Shown here one piece after another: positions 18,536-30,700 of a stretch of 64,000 nt of DNA. The notes under the pieces are model-generated. The model had not been told where the DNA came from. It ran no database searches and saw nothing but the letters and a program-made list of their open reading frames with translations. Every line of letters begins with the position of its first letter. Position 1 is the stretch's first letter. Location: NCBI RefSeq assembly GCF_963678635.1, contig NC_087063.1:85051574-85115573 (forward strand), written 5' to 3'. The translations under genes and the position numbers were made by a program. This DNA is from Symsagittifera roscoffensis. Its lineage: Eukaryota; Xenacoelomorpha; Acoela; Convolutidae.

Positions 18536-21149
18536 CAAAAATCAAGAAAAAAGGTTATGTTACCGCAATAAAGTCCCCAAAAGCGGTCCACTTGACTTAA
18601 AAATAGGTTGGCTGACACGGTCAACCTTCCCAGTTGGATAAAAAGGTGTTTTGATAAAACTTTCTGCCGCTCGTAGGGTTACCTGTGATTTGGACCCTCC
18701 GAGCCAACAAATTCTAAAAAAATTTTATTTTCCGAGATTATCAACCCAAAAACGATTGCGGTCCCAAAAAATGGTCTAAAACGTCGACTTATGGTACCAA
18801 AATTATCCCGATCGGTTGGCTAGTCTTTGAGAAATTGCCAAAAACGTGTTTGTCCAAATGGGCTTTTTTCACCACCTATGTAGGTTCTCAGAAACTTTTT
18901 CCGCAATTCCTATTGAACGTTCCTAAAAATAATTGAAACGAGCGTAGTAGCCCTGTACGGCACTGGAATAATGCAAAAAATTGGACCAAAATTGGTTTGG
19001 AGACAAAAATTTGGCCAATAACTATCAAATTTGGACCCTCCGATTCCTTCCTTTTCCAATCCTTAGGTCGTTAGCTCTATCCACGGAGCTAATCGGAGGG
19101 TAACTCGAGAATTTTTCTGGCAGCCGAGCACGCTATGCTAGCACGCTCCTAATACAAAAAGGTTTATTGCTCTAACTCTAAAAACTCAAAAACTCGATCC
19201 CCAAAACAGATTGACAAAATTCAGAAAATTATCGAAATTTTGACCGAAAAATGTTGGTTTTTTCCAACTTTTACTGAGTCTTTTCTCACGCGGTCTCTTT
19301 AGTTAGGGGTATCGATCTACGTAGCTACTCCCTATATAAAAGCTTTTTGCTGTTCGGAAAAGCTCGGATATCCAAAAATTTGGGGATCTATAGTTTGTCA
19401 AAAATCAGTAATTTTCGACAAAATTTGGGTGTTTCTTGGGTCTAAATAGGAGATAAGTAATATATAGTCAGGACAATAATCTATTAGCAGTCGTTAATGA
19501 ATGATACTATACCCTCCTTTGCACCAAACTACCCGAATTAAGACCCTTAACTCGGAAATTTGTGATCGACGGAGGGTGCAATCGGACCGCGCCAATCGTG
19601 CCCCCACCACTTAAGTTTTAATGAAATAGTACCCGAACGATACTAAAATTGTCTCAACGATACCCAACAGTCGTTGTGGATGTTGTCCCTATGTCCCTGT
19701 TGAGCGTGGAACACGTCGGTCAGCTTGCCACTCTACCCTCCGGTCACCGGCAAAATCACCATTAACGTGCTTAAATACTCAAATTACACTCAAGGGAGGG
19801 TATCCAACCCTTCACCAAAACACACAATCTTTCTATCAGAAAAGATATAAATCAATCTGAAACAACAACATATAGGAAAGTCAGATCACATTTCGTCCGG
19901 AAATAACATATAAACTGTCACTTTATGTTTTTTTTTGTTTTTGGTCTTTTTTGGATTTTTTACTGTTTTTTGTACTTTTTGTTTTCAAATAAATTTGTTT
20001 TTGGCTTTTTCTTGGTTATACACTATTTTTGTTCAAACGCTTTCTCTTTAATTGTTTTTGGTCCTGGGACCTCGGGACAAGCGGGCTCTAGATTTCCTAC
20101 CTAACCCTCCGGCCCCCGGAATTTTCGGTGTTAACTAAGTTAAAAAGCTAAATAGTACTAGACGGAGGGTACGCACCTTCCCCCTAGTACAATAATGGTC
20201 ATTAAGGCCTCTAACTCGGGCATACGCCCGGAGCGGAGGGTTCGTCGCTGAAACACTTGCTGATCATGATGGTCTTATGCCTTTGACAGGCTCACCCAGG
20301 AGCGCCATAAAAACGTCTATGTAACATTCGCCCAAATACTACACAGCGACGGAGCGTAGAAAAAGTACCTATTAACGACTGGCAGGTGTCAGTTACCTCA
20401 ATCCTACTCGTTTTCACCGTCTCGACCTTGCCAGTTGATTTTCTGGTCTGTTTAGGGCTAAGTAAAAAGTTACTATTTTTTGGCCATCAGTCCAACGACT
20501 TTTGATCAGCTTTCGTTTACATGCGAACACAACCACATAGCTGAGTCTCGGATCCTCAGACTACGTAATTGCTATTAAAAACACGGCTCGAACAACCTAT
20601 TTTAATATGTTTTTGTGTGACAGTTCTATATTAAATCCATTGGAGATGGATTGACCCTTTCCTCTTTCTAGCTACTCATATTCTAAAATATCAAATTAAA
20701 CCGGTGTTAATTCAGAGTTCTACGACATCCAAGTAGCTACAAAGTCAGTTCTATATAGTGCCTTCACATACAACAGTCTCTGGGGGACCAAGCCTCCGCT
20801 CCCGTAATCTTGCCGAGATAACGCTGTTATCTCTCCCAATTTGTGGCACGGGAGGGTTCCGTGGAATATTCCTTCCCCACTGAAGCTTCCTTCTCCACTA
20901 ATATCCACTGCTAAGAGTCTTATCGTGTGTTGTTGCCACGATAAGAGGCTTCGTACTTCTCGTCTCTTGTGCGACCGTTTTCCACAATATTTGTCGTTGT
21001 TCTGTTTTTTCGTCCCTTTCAGTCAAAATGGCCGTCTTTTTCTATTTCTCAGAAATATTCACTCTTCAATCGAAATTTTAAAAATAAAAATTCTAGAATA
21101 TTCCTACCCTCCTTCGCAATACTTTTTCGTTACTAAGGCCTTTATTCGT
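18536..21149. other. Long non-coding region, LTR or leader candidate with scattered CGGAGGGT words
   Basis: No coding signal. Single CGGAGGGT or ACCCTCCG-like words occur near 18,690, 19,033, 19,092, 19,508, 19,567, 19,734, 19,797, 20,103, 20,163, 20,233, 20,850 and 21,107 in both orientations. A T-rich low-complexity stretch (runs of T broken by G) lies at about 19,927-20,040. Bases 20,630-20,720 (ggagatggat then ctactcat-like words) resemble part of the segment repeated at 42,790-42,890, suggesting that this is the LTR or leader of a related element. LTR ends could not be fixed. Confidence 0.4.
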
Positions 21150-23018
21150 TTTTTTCTGTCCCGCCGGAAGGTCGCGCTGTGCCAATCTGGCTGAATGGCA
21201 CACGTCTGGTCGCTTCTGATCAGTCCTGTAGAGGTGTCGTGGTTCTAAAACAGACGGAATGTGAGTCGAAGATAAGATGAACTCTGTTTTATAAGGGCAT
21301 TCAGATTTGAATGCCTAGAAAATCTATTTGCAGTTTTGAGGCAAAAAAGATCATGCCAACCATCTTCGGTAACGTGTTTTATGCCGTTCGCGAATTTTTA
21401 GGCCTAATCGAAGTCCTACCGCAATTCTAAAATGTTGGTTTGACAGTTTCAACCTTCAGTTTTTGCACGGGATGACGTTCAACAATTGGGAGCCAAAACT
21501 ATCATGAAATGAAATGAATCTTTTTAGGTCAGTTGGTTCGAGTCGTAAAATCAAGTCTGCAATTTCGCTGTCAAAAATTGGCTCTGTCCAATTTTTCTGG
21601 ATTTCATTTTCGAGACAATTCAGTTTTTCCAAGTTCAAACCACCGTTTAAACACATCATCATAGGTTCCGTCCACATGCTCCAAACCGAAATCTTCGCTT
21701 TAGGCATTTTTCGCTCCTACTGCTGAGGCTAAGAAAGCTGGTAAAGCTTTTGGAGATGGGAAGAAACGCCCAAGCCACCTTTGACTGCCGGGAAAACTGC
21801 TTGTAAAAACTGATTGTCGTCCATTTTCACAATAGTGACCTTGCATAACGAAATTCTCAGTAATTTGCCGTAGCGTTCAAAACACCATTTTGCAAAAAAC
21901 AAGGGCTCGTAGGCAATAAAAATAGGAGCTTTGGCATGCTAAAACAGTTTTTCAGGAGTTAAAAACCAAAATAGACGTCTTGTTTGTCAATGACATCCGA
22001 GATTGTTTCTGGTTACTCAATTTTTTGTCAAGCAATTCTTTTCCGCAAAGTTCAACGATTGGAGATCCTAAAATGGGGAGTTCTTGCTTTTTTTTTGTTT
22101 TTATTTTAGGGCACATTTTTCAAAATTTTATTAAATTGAATTATACTGTGTGCTCGTAGTCGGTCCCAAAAACAAAATTCGCACTTCACAGTGTTCAAGT
22201 TCAGGCAGTAAGTATGTTCCAATTTCAGAATGTTTTTAAGGTCTCGGAGTACTACCTTAGAGTCGTCGGCAAATTTTCATTCATCTATAAACCAGATGCT
22301 AATTTTTTACAAATGTTTGACTAGTGTGTGAATTGTTTCCGCAAAAAGAGATGAGGCTTTTTTTGCTGAGTTCCTTCTTCTGACATTATGATAGAGCTTA
22401 CGTTAAAAAAATAACTAGGTTTATTATACGCGCAATGGGTGAAATGATACAATTCGGTGAGATTTGAAAAAACATGATTTTATCATTTCTCCTCTATTTA
22501 GAGAGTTAAAAGCAATCTTAAAATTTAGTTTGGAGAGAACAGTGCATTTTGGATTGTCGTCGCGTTCAATTAGGTTTCAAAACGAGTGTGCAGCTATTTC
22601 CGCTCCTCGTTTAGTACCGCATCCTACCTGTACGTTTCCGAAACAATATTGTTGCTCGGAGAGGTCCTCTCTTCCAGCACTTTTAGACGCGCTACGTCTC
22701 AGCGTGTTGCCTATTGCAATCTTTATGAAGGCGATAAGCTTTGCACCAAAAAAAAACGGTCTTAGGGGTTCGGGTATTTTGCCATCTCCAATGAGTTTTA
22801 TCAGCTTAGTAAATGATTTTAGAAAAAAAAGTCCTGCAGTGTCATTCGACTTACTAACAAAATCTTTAAAAGTTCGAGGAACTACTTTATCTGGAACTGC
22901 TGCTGATCCGTTCGGAGAGGACATTATCGCGTTGTATAGGTCGAATTCGGTGACAAAAAAAAACTTTCTAAGATTTCTGGATTTGCAGCTGCAAGTTTGG
23001 CTCGCTGAGGTTGCTTAG
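21150..23018 (-). pseudogene. Non-LTR reverse transcriptase relic
   Basis: Minus-strand fragments in RT order. At 22924-22577 an SSPNGSAAVPDKVVPRTFKDF-like start, then PEPLRPFFFGAKLIAF and AIGNTLRRSASK, correspond to the fingers/palm region of a non-LTR RT; the GTKRGAEIAAHSF segment follows. Near 22,220-22,150 comes a LNLNTVKCEF-like word, the segment after the catalytic box. At 21707-21456 comes a LNGGLNLEKL region, and at 21,330-21,200 a NRFSRHSNLNALIKQ and later PDW segment, which are C-terminal RT/connection features. Many stops and frameshifts separate these. The YADD-type catalytic box itself is not clearly readable. Confidence 0.72.
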
Positions 23019-24059
23019 ACAACAATTTTTGATAGTCATCAGTTCAAAACAGAGCATTTTTGTCATCCGAAGCAGCAAGCCTGATCCCAACCCTTAAATT
23101 TCCTTCAGCGAGCTCACTACTTATTAGCTTTGTTCTCTGAGGTCACTAAGAGGCGGGCTTGAAACTTGGGGATGGGGTTTTGGAAGTTACACTGCATTTG
23201 CTTGAATTTTTTTTATTTATCAAAGAACTCATGCTTGTGGTCTGTTTGCGTCGACTTTTTTTTGGTTGCTCCAAGAAAACAAGAAAGACGTTACAAAATT
23301 AGTCATTTTTTAATATCTTCTGCACTGTAGAAGATGTCATTTATTTTGTCCGGCAGACTTTCCACCAAGGGAACAAGCGCGTTTTTTGGTACTCTTTTGA
23401 CTACTCGGACAATTGAGATGGCTGTATTAACGTAAATATCGACACTAAATCATTACCTATTGTTGCTTTATTAGCAGTTTTTACATCAACGCCAAAAACA
23501 CTGAAACCATGGGTTTTCTTAGAGTCGCTAAAAGAAATGTTTACACAACTGATATGATACCAACTAGAACAACAATCACATCCAATCCAATTTAACAGTC
23601 TTGAAGGTTTTAAGCAATCTTTGCTTCTACAGTTTTGTTGTTTTTCCTGATCTTGATGAAGCGTAAAGGTTAAAAAAGAATTTGGAATGAAATTTAGGGG
23701 ACTGAACTAACAAATAATAAGCGGTTAGAGTGAGTGAACTTTATTTATCAGCAAATAAAACAAAATAAAAAACAAATGACTTATTTTAGGTTTTAAAATC
23801 GAACTACAAAAATCAAAAACAAGGAACAATCTCACCCGAATTCTGTAGGTCCAGCGGTGCACCACCAGACCCTTTAAGCCAGTTCCAGTTTCCGCTTTAC
23901 CCAGAGATTGTCACGTGCTGGACTTGTCTCTAAAATCCCTCAGAGGGCGCTCCACAAATAGGCACAAACATCAAACATAATAAATCTATTTAAAAAATTT
24001 ATCACAGCAATTAGGCTTCTGATGAGCTGCTAGAGGTTAAATCTTTTTTTAACCCAATA
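23019..24059. other. No gene seen; AT-rich sequence with a GC-richer patch
   Basis: No frame with coding character. A GC-richer patch at about 23,825-23,955 contains a CCCTCAGAGGGCGCTCC-like palindromic core and stands out from the AT-rich surroundings. It may be the end of an unidentified repeat. The sequence immediately left of 24,060 is where gag homology of the next feature fades. Confidence 0.35.
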
Positions 24060-24900
24060 ACAACCATGAACTGCGTCATGACAAAAAGAGCAAATGAATT
24101 TGACAGTTCTCGTGAGTTCGTCGTTATTTTGCTGAATCGTTTCGGCTCGGATGTGCAAAGATAACGGGCGATGGTGAAATTTGAAAAGAGGTGCCAACGG
24201 ATGATGAGTCCATTGGTAAGTTTTTAGATGACCTCGAGCTGCTGAGAAGAACGAGTAACCCTGATGAAAGTATCATAGACAAAACGTGGCTATAGTCTCA
24301 AACATCATGAACGGGGTAAGGAGCTTGAATCACACAATTTCACCTTGTAAGCAGACTGTGTACCCACGCCCGACGACTTGCGCATGAAATCGCGCGAAGA
24401 CTTGCTCATAAAACCGAGAGCCCAGAATCGCTACAGCAATTACGGCATTTATAGGGGGATGAATACGGGCACGGATTCCGGTGATGAAATAAACAAATTG
24501 GTCATTTCCTTGACGACATGGACGCGACGGACGAGGACCACGAGGAATATGCGAGAATGCTAAAAATGAAGTATGGAACGAGATGTTTTTTTTTGCAACC
24601 TTGAAGGTCAATTCAAACCAGACGTCCCTTCAAACCAGACGAAGCTGAATCGCGAAAGAAAGAAGCAACCAAGAATGTGAAGACAGTACCAGAAGATGCG
24701 ATTGCCTCAACTCTGAATGCCGTCTCAGCTAATACGTTTAAGGTGGATTTTTGCGTACCGGCTTGAACCGCTTTAGAAAAGCTTCAAAAAGAGTTTGCTA
24801 CGAAACAAGTTGAGCAATGGATGAGGTCTGAACTGGAAAATACAGTGTTGCGCAAGAAATTAGACAGCTATGAAAGAACCGTGAAAACTCTTCTTTTAAA
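24060..24900 (+). pseudogene. gag: Decayed gag of the same Ty3/Gypsy family, opposite orientation
   Basis: Plus-strand translation in shifting frames follows gag of the large element. It has a CVMTKRANEFDSSRE segment near 24,070; LLNRFGSDVQ then KFEKRCQR near 24,135-24,200; FLDDLELLRRTSNPDES near 24,215-24,270; and VPTPDDLRMKSRE near 24,360. A CFFCNLEGQFK zinc-knuckle remnant lies near 24,585, where the last His and Cys positions are damaged. Finally EKLQKEFATKQVEQWMRSELE lies near 24,780-24,840. Multiple frameshifts and deletions are present. The opposite orientation shows a separate insertion or an inversion. Confidence 0.85.
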
Positions 24901-25049
24901 AAAGTCCCAACGTTGTGCATTTCTCGCAATTCCATATCAGCATTTGGAAATTGCACTATAATGTTTTCATTAACCCCCACTCGGTAATCAGGCTCGTTTT
25001 AAGAAATTCCACTCTAATGCTAGTTTTATGTACGTTAGATGCGGTCGCT

Positions 25050-25440
25050 TTTTCTTCCTTTGCAAGCCTTAGCTTGACTTGTTGATTTGCAGTGTCTCTT
25101 TTTGTTGATAAAGTGGTCAATCAGGGTTCAAGCAACACTGACTGCTCATAATCAGAGAAGCAATCACGTATGTCTTCTTTCATGAACGGGTTACAAGCCA
25201 TTCCAACGATTCACGACATATAGTGATATGTCTCCTTCCGCTCGGCCCACAGGACTTCACAAGTGCCGCGATAGATACTTTGGTGAGACTGAGTTTTTTG
25301 ATGGAGATTCTTCTGATCTCGTCAAACCTCCTCAAACGCTCCAGTTTCACTGCTTTTTTCACTTTCACTCGCAACTGTTTGCTATGGAGTATTTCCACTC
25401 GTAAGTTTAACTTTTGTGTACGCTCGTAGCATTCATTCAA
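25050..25440 (-). pseudogene. Decayed ORF3 C-terminal segment
   Basis: Minus-strand translation matches the last ORF3 part of the large element. A KLERLRRFDEIRR segment corresponds to KLEEVRRYSNKEL, and a frame change later VGMACNPFMKED and FSDYEQSVL correspond to PGMAYNPFVNEE and FDYEQVIVL. It carries stops and indels. It is the C-terminal end of a longer decayed ORF3 that continues rightward into block A1. Confidence 0.75.
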
Positions 25441-27930
25441 TACTTTTTGCGCTTGTGATCCAAGCTGGTGTCAATATTTTTTCTCCTGTTAAACAGGGAA
25501 CCTCTCTAGTTTTGCACACTCCTCTGTTTTTTCCTCGCACATCATCAAATCTCTTAGAGTCGTCAATAAGAGCACTTTTTTGTCTTTTGACTTTTTGGTT
25601 CCTCTGAGTCATGCGTTTTTTCTAGTTAATCCCGCCAAGCACCAAATAAATCTAAGATACATTTAAGTCCTTACATACGGCACAGGTATCAAAGCTCGGT
25701 CTTTTGACATAATGCTCGAGGTATTGCTTCTCGGGGTAACGCAAAACTACTACTCTCCACGGTAAGCTGACAAGCTGGTTCAAAGTTTCCCCATGCATTT
25801 TTGAGGAAACCTGTGCTGGTTCCATAAAAATAAGGTTTCATTTTTGTGTGGTTAGTAAGAATCTCCAGGTAGCATTCCGTAACACCCTTGATTTTCAGAG
25901 ACATTAGATATCGTCTGGCAGAGTCTCTGCAATCCAACATGTCACCCTTTTGGCCAGCTGGTTTGTCTATCACGACCGTATCCAAAACCGTTAATCAAGG
26001 GTGCTCGACCGGAGCTAGCTCAACTGCAATACCTCCTTTCCTGTGGTTCATCCTTGAAGGCTTGAAGTCCTTCAAAGTGCTTTAGCTTAAAATATATTTT
26101 TCCATGTCGATGCAAAAAGAGTGCGGTCGCTTTTTTGAGTTTCATAACAGGCAGATTTTAGCCCCGTCATAAGAATACGCGGTACCATCGTTATGTCTGT
26201 AATTTTCCAGGTGCCTTGCGATCACCTGCCCTCAATCCTCCGTATGTTCCACTCGCTTTCTCTTTGTCAATTCGAGTGTCTTGGCTGGGGATTCATGGTT
26301 TACTTTTGCTTCAGCTTCACACCAATGATTCAATAAACCACCAGCTTTCCTTTCATTCAATCACCCTTTTGAATCATCAATCACCAGCATTTTTCCCATT
26401 AACATCGGTCGCAGATTTAATGATCAGTTCACTTATTCTTCAATCGCATTCAAGCTATTTTTTGAAAACTTCAAGCGTCAGTGGTCTATTCAGACCTGTT
26501 TTCAATAACTATTGGGTCCAGAAGCGCTGTACTACCGACCAGAACTCTTCCATGAAGTCAACTCGATCATCCCTCAGCCAGCTTTGTTTTCTTGGTCGCC
26601 ATGATGGACTTCCCGTTCATCCTCAGCTGGAGTTCCCTAGTAAGGTACTCTGGCTGCGTTTTCTGTTTATCTCCTGCGAGATGCTTCGGTGATTATACTA
26701 TTTGATGTTGTTTCAATATTGCCAGGAGAGCTGCCCCCAGCACGTCATAAATTGTATTCATAAAAGCTGAAGGAAATTGATAAGTGGAAACATCATCTTC
26801 CACTGGCTTTCTCGTTTTTAACAAACTTTCTGAATCATCTTCTTCATCAAGAAAATGAAATCCAGACCGAGGCTTTGCTATCGTTATCCTTTTCTGTTTA
26901 ACCTGGATCCTGATTCAATGGCCACTTCAATTTGTTTTGATCTTGAGGGTCCTTGCTGATCAACGTCAATTTCCTCCGTGGGGGAGTTTCGTTGTTATAA
27001 CATCTGCCTTGCTCTCGTAGACTGAAAATACTTCTTCACTCACCCTAGTCAACAACCTTACCAGTGATATAAATTCCAGTCTGACATTCATGACAACACT
27101 GGCTGCTTCCCCCAAGTCGAACTATTCTCGCATGAAGGGTGGCATGAGGTTCAACTTTGCCCATTCCTCCTCGATTTTTCCAGGATTGGAGTGACGACAT
27201 TGCTCATTCTCCTTCTTAAAGACTGTTCCAAGTACGCGAACTGCGTGTGCTACAGCACCGCCTCATTTCTGCTCACAAAGCACGGATTCATCGCCTTGCA
27301 GAAGCATGGCATCTTCATTTCGTTTGTTTCAAATGCCCGGAGTCTTGGCGAATGTACCACGGAGTCTGATTCGAGTAAAAATTCCGATAAGAGGATTTTT
27401 TGGTCTTTCTTTAGTGTTTTTTGAAATAGTTTCGTTTTTTTGTCCCCCATTCCATTTTTTTTGTTGAATCTCTGATAAGCTGGTAATAGTTTCGGTATCC
27501 TCGTTACTTCTCCATTCATTTTGTCATGGGATCTGAGATTTCACAAATTTGTGTATACTTCCATGTGTCCCCTTTCTTTTTCAAGTTATCAATTCCAGTT
27601 GTGCGATTTTTCCAAACAGCAAGTGCTCACTCTCGGCTTCTTGTAAGACAATTTGCACGCAATAAATTAGTGTAATACTTTTGAATTATGAGATGAGGTT
27701 CAAGTGCTGCACGGATCTCCTGTACGTTCATGCCGGCGGTTCAGGAAACGCAAACTTGAATGCCAGATCGTATAAAACGGACACAAAGCCACTCACTCCC
27801 GTTAACTGTACCAGAGGATCAATCCTTATAGTCAGGTATAAGTTAATCATAAGTGGCACACCTCAAACCCTGCGTCGACAATCCTCATTTGTTTCGGTTT
27901 TTTAACGTATCCGGTTCCAAAGCGAATCTG
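25441..27930 (-). pseudogene. Probable decayed middle of ORF3, weak signal
   Basis: This stretch lies between two certain ORF3 relics in the same orientation (25,050-25,440 and 28,130-28,960), so it should hold the equivalent of bases about 1,000-3,300 of the large element. By eye only short words agree, for example an acidic segment near 26,800-26,960 comparable to the acidic run of ORF3. Open frames here are short and none looks like an independent gene. The assignment is mainly positional. Confidence 0.4.
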
Positions 27931-27934
27931 TTGC

Positions 27935-28225
27935 AGCGTACTGTATCAACGTGTCTCAGATCCCTCATTTTTGTATCAGCGCAAGTCTCGGATCCCTCAT
28001 TTTTGTCCAAGAGGTCCTTGCTCTCTGCATGTCAAATTTTTTCATTTACTCTCACATTAGTTCCGAATAACGAGTCAAGATTATGAGCTCACTCAGCGTA
28101 CTGTATCAGCGTATATCTCAGATCCCTCATTTTTGCTCAAGATGCCCTTGTTCTCTGCATGTCGAAGTTTTTCCATTACTCTCGCATTTGTTCCGAATAA
28201 CGAGTCAAGATTATGAGCTCACTCA
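27935..28225. repeat. Two-copy tandem duplication at the left edge of block A1
   Basis: A segment of about 150 bases starting cgtactgtatca and ending in aacgagtcaagattatgagctcact occurs at about 27,935-28,092 and again at about 28,096-28,225. The first copy has an internal duplication of the gatccctcatttttg word. Blocks A2 and A3 begin inside this same sequence, so it marks the junction used when the larger blocks were duplicated. Confidence 0.75.
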
Positions 28226-28960
28226 ACTTGCCGTACGTTATGGTAATCAAAATCAGAGACTGCACTTTCTTAGTAAAAAAAAACACTGCAAGTCTCTTTT
28301 GGAAGGTCTCCGCTCCAAAAGTCACGAACAGCGCTAGTTTCACTACTTTAGACAGTTCGGTGACTACCATGACGAAGTTTGGGATCAGATAGAGCGAAAG
28401 TTCAGGATACGCTTTTGCTAGTGAGGACGCGGAAGACCTGAGCTTCCTCATCTCTGGCACTTTTTGTTCCCGTGGCCTGCTCTTAACTGCCTGGATTCTT
28501 GTTTCTCGCTAAACGAGAGGTCCTTGGCCATGTCGATTATTATTTTATGATAATCTTGTGTTTCAGGCCTTAATTTGAACTGTCTCCTGAAGTTGACGAG
28601 TTCCATCCCCAGCCTTTCGTCCAGTACTGGCATGTGTAACGAATGCGCCTTGACACCCATCATAGCATTGCGCCGGCAATTCTGCCTTTAATGGTATGAA
28701 ATTATGCATATCTCGGAGACAGCGCAAACACTGCCCTTGGGGTTAATTTATGAAAAGTTCTGTCTTTCAGCCAGTCAAATGTTTCGCCCATAGATTTCAA
28801 GATAATCTTCACAGCAGCTTTGAGCGTAGATGACTCTCTGAGTCTGCTCAGAAGTGATCTGCTATGCAAGTGATCCTTGATTCTAGCAAAGAAACTGATG
28901 GCCATTGACAACGATAAATCAGATTCAGGTCAACTGCTGGCAACATATTCACCTCCGGCA
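28130..28960 (-). pseudogene. ORF3 central-domain relic, copy 1
   Basis: Fragments 28,911-28,702, 28,663-28,448 and 28,460-28,176 match the ORF3 central domain (3,309-4,901) in order. DHLHSRSLLSRL matches DHLQSRGLLTRL, and AVFALSPRYA matches VVFVLSPGYA. VLDERLGMELVNF matches VLDEVLGLELSNF, and LALFVTFGAETFQK matches LALYVTFGHENFVK. Frameshifts separate the pieces, and about 80 residues are missing between the first and second. Confidence 0.85.
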
Positions 28961-29950
28961 AAACCAACGATTTTCAGGTGTTAAGATAGTCAGAGCAAGC
29001 TATTACCTCTATCTTTGCCTTCCCTTTTCCGTTTTGTCATGAGCAGCAAAAACTGAATTCTTTGATAGGAATGTCAACTCACCACAATGCTCCAGATCAC
29101 CCTTTTGCTCTATCAGATTTGGGTTTACTCTTTCCGCCACAGGAGGCTCTGCAGCATTTCAGCTAGTGGAGTTCATCTAGGGGAATTCATCTAGTCAGCT
29201 TATTTGCGCCCTTCCCGGGTTCTTCTGGTTCCATCCTGAAGAGCCGCTTCTTCTAATCGCGTGGGTATTCTGCGTGGGTCGGTCAAAGCTGGCGTGCTGA
29301 CGGCAGAGCCTCCTCTGTGGCAATTCGTGGGCTTCAAGGGCATGTGAGTCTCAGTAGGGTGTTAGCTGAGCTACCCCTTCATCGAGTGGACCTACCAATC
29401 CTTCTTTGTTGCGAACGCTCATGGTAGTTTAGTGTAGGTCCTCTGCCTGCATCTCGAGTTCAACTTGCTACTTCTTGGTCGGTTTTTAGCGTTAAATAGA
29501 TCATCTAGTCTTCCCTATATGGCTTGAATGGGTTGTTCCACCATGGCATCCAGCCTAGTATCAAGAGTCCCGACAGCCTTCTCTTGTTGACTCCGAAGTT
29601 GATCCACATATTCGTTCAGTTTTTGCTTACTCTAGTCAGCTTTGCGAGTCATTCCCGGCAAATTCATGGCTAGGTAGTCATCCGTTGTTTCATTCATGCA
29701 TTTGTCGTTCTGGGTGGTTTCTTGCTAGTTACGAGGTATCTCATCTAGCAAATTCTCTTATTCAAAATGAACAGCTGTTTCTACCTCCTTCATTCTGATC
29801 AAAACTTGCTGCTCTTCCTCTTCTATTCCGTCTATGATCCTCGTCAAGACCTCAGCCAATGATATCTCATTGTTGACCAAGAATATTACGAATGATGGCG
29901 TCACTCTAATCGTGGCAGACAACTTGGTGCTAATCAAAGCTCGCACCGCA

Positions 29951-29996
<46 letters not shown>

Positions 29997-30001
29997 ATTT
30001 C
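29951..30001. repeat. (CT)n microsatellite, copy 1
   Basis: A run of CT dinucleotides with few interruptions. The corresponding runs in A2 (about 35,641-35,690) and A3 (about 40,566-40,597) differ in length and interruptions, as expected for a slipping microsatellite inside a duplicated block. Confidence 0.9.
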
Positions 30002-30700
30002 TCTCGTCCCTCGCCGTTCTCAAGGTCACTCATGGCGGGAAGGCTGAGTTCATGGTCACCCCAGTACGGCTAATATAACTAGCTCTTGCCAAGAAAACAC
30101 GTGAATCCTGCATTCAACTTGAAGTTGTGCTGATTGTTCTGACCGTCCCAAACTGGTCTGAGGAGCCACTTCCTGACGTCAGAGGTTTTTTCTCTCGATA
30201 AGTCAAAGTGTTGAAACTTGGCTGTGATCTATGATAATCTTCCTCTTCGTTATTATTGGCTTCTATGAGGGTATTTTTCTCATCGTCAGCTGCTTATACC
30301 ATCGAGAATGGGAAAAAAATTTCTCCACGTAATCTTTACTCTCCAAAAATGAAAGAGGCGTGACAACATTTCCCGGATCTCCTTGCCTCACCGTAAAATG
30401 TGTGAGTGAATTTTCAATCGCTGGTTTTTCGATCGTTCCAGTTTCAGTCCCGTTCTTCAAAACTTTCTTTGTGGGCTGGACTCTTATTTTTTCAATTTCC
30501 AGCGTTGCTTGTCTCTCTTTGTCTTCAAAGACTTTCTGATTGCTGGTTTCAACCATTTTTTTTTAATTTTCTTTCCTTCCTCCTCCGAGCCTCTTGGTTT
30601 CTTTGCCCCAAAATTTATTGAATATCTCTCTTTTTTCCATTTGAATTTTCTAGAGCTAAAACTCAACTTGGGTATCCTTGACTTGGGTATCCTTGACTTG

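Larger units (their letters stand above)
28083..30700. repeat. Block A1 of the nested segmental array
   Basis: About 2.6 kb repeated with high similarity at 33,774-36,345 (A2) and 38,715-41,289 (A3). It contains, on the minus strand, a Lys-rich fragment (30,263-30,556) and a short helical fragment (29,758-29,946). It also contains a coiled-coil fragment near 29,540-29,610, similar to 35,108-35,296 and weakly like the gag coiled coil, and the ORF3 central-domain relic (28,130-28,960). A1 differs from A2 and A3 in its right border: it joins block B directly at a ccttgacttg word, whereas A2 and A3 are followed by block C. Confidence 0.8.

Noticed and set aside
19921-20060. T-rich stretch considered as a poly(A) tail of a minus-strand retrotransposon
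   Set aside because: The run is broken by many G and other bases and no coding sequence or target-site duplication adjoins it.
22464-23018. 184-codon plus-strand open frame
   Set aside because: The opposite strand over the same bases encodes recognisable RT segments, so this frame is a shadow.
23825-23955. GC-richer patch considered as a tRNA-, snRNA- or SINE-derived gene
   Set aside because: No A/B box pair, cloverleaf or snRNA motif could be made out.
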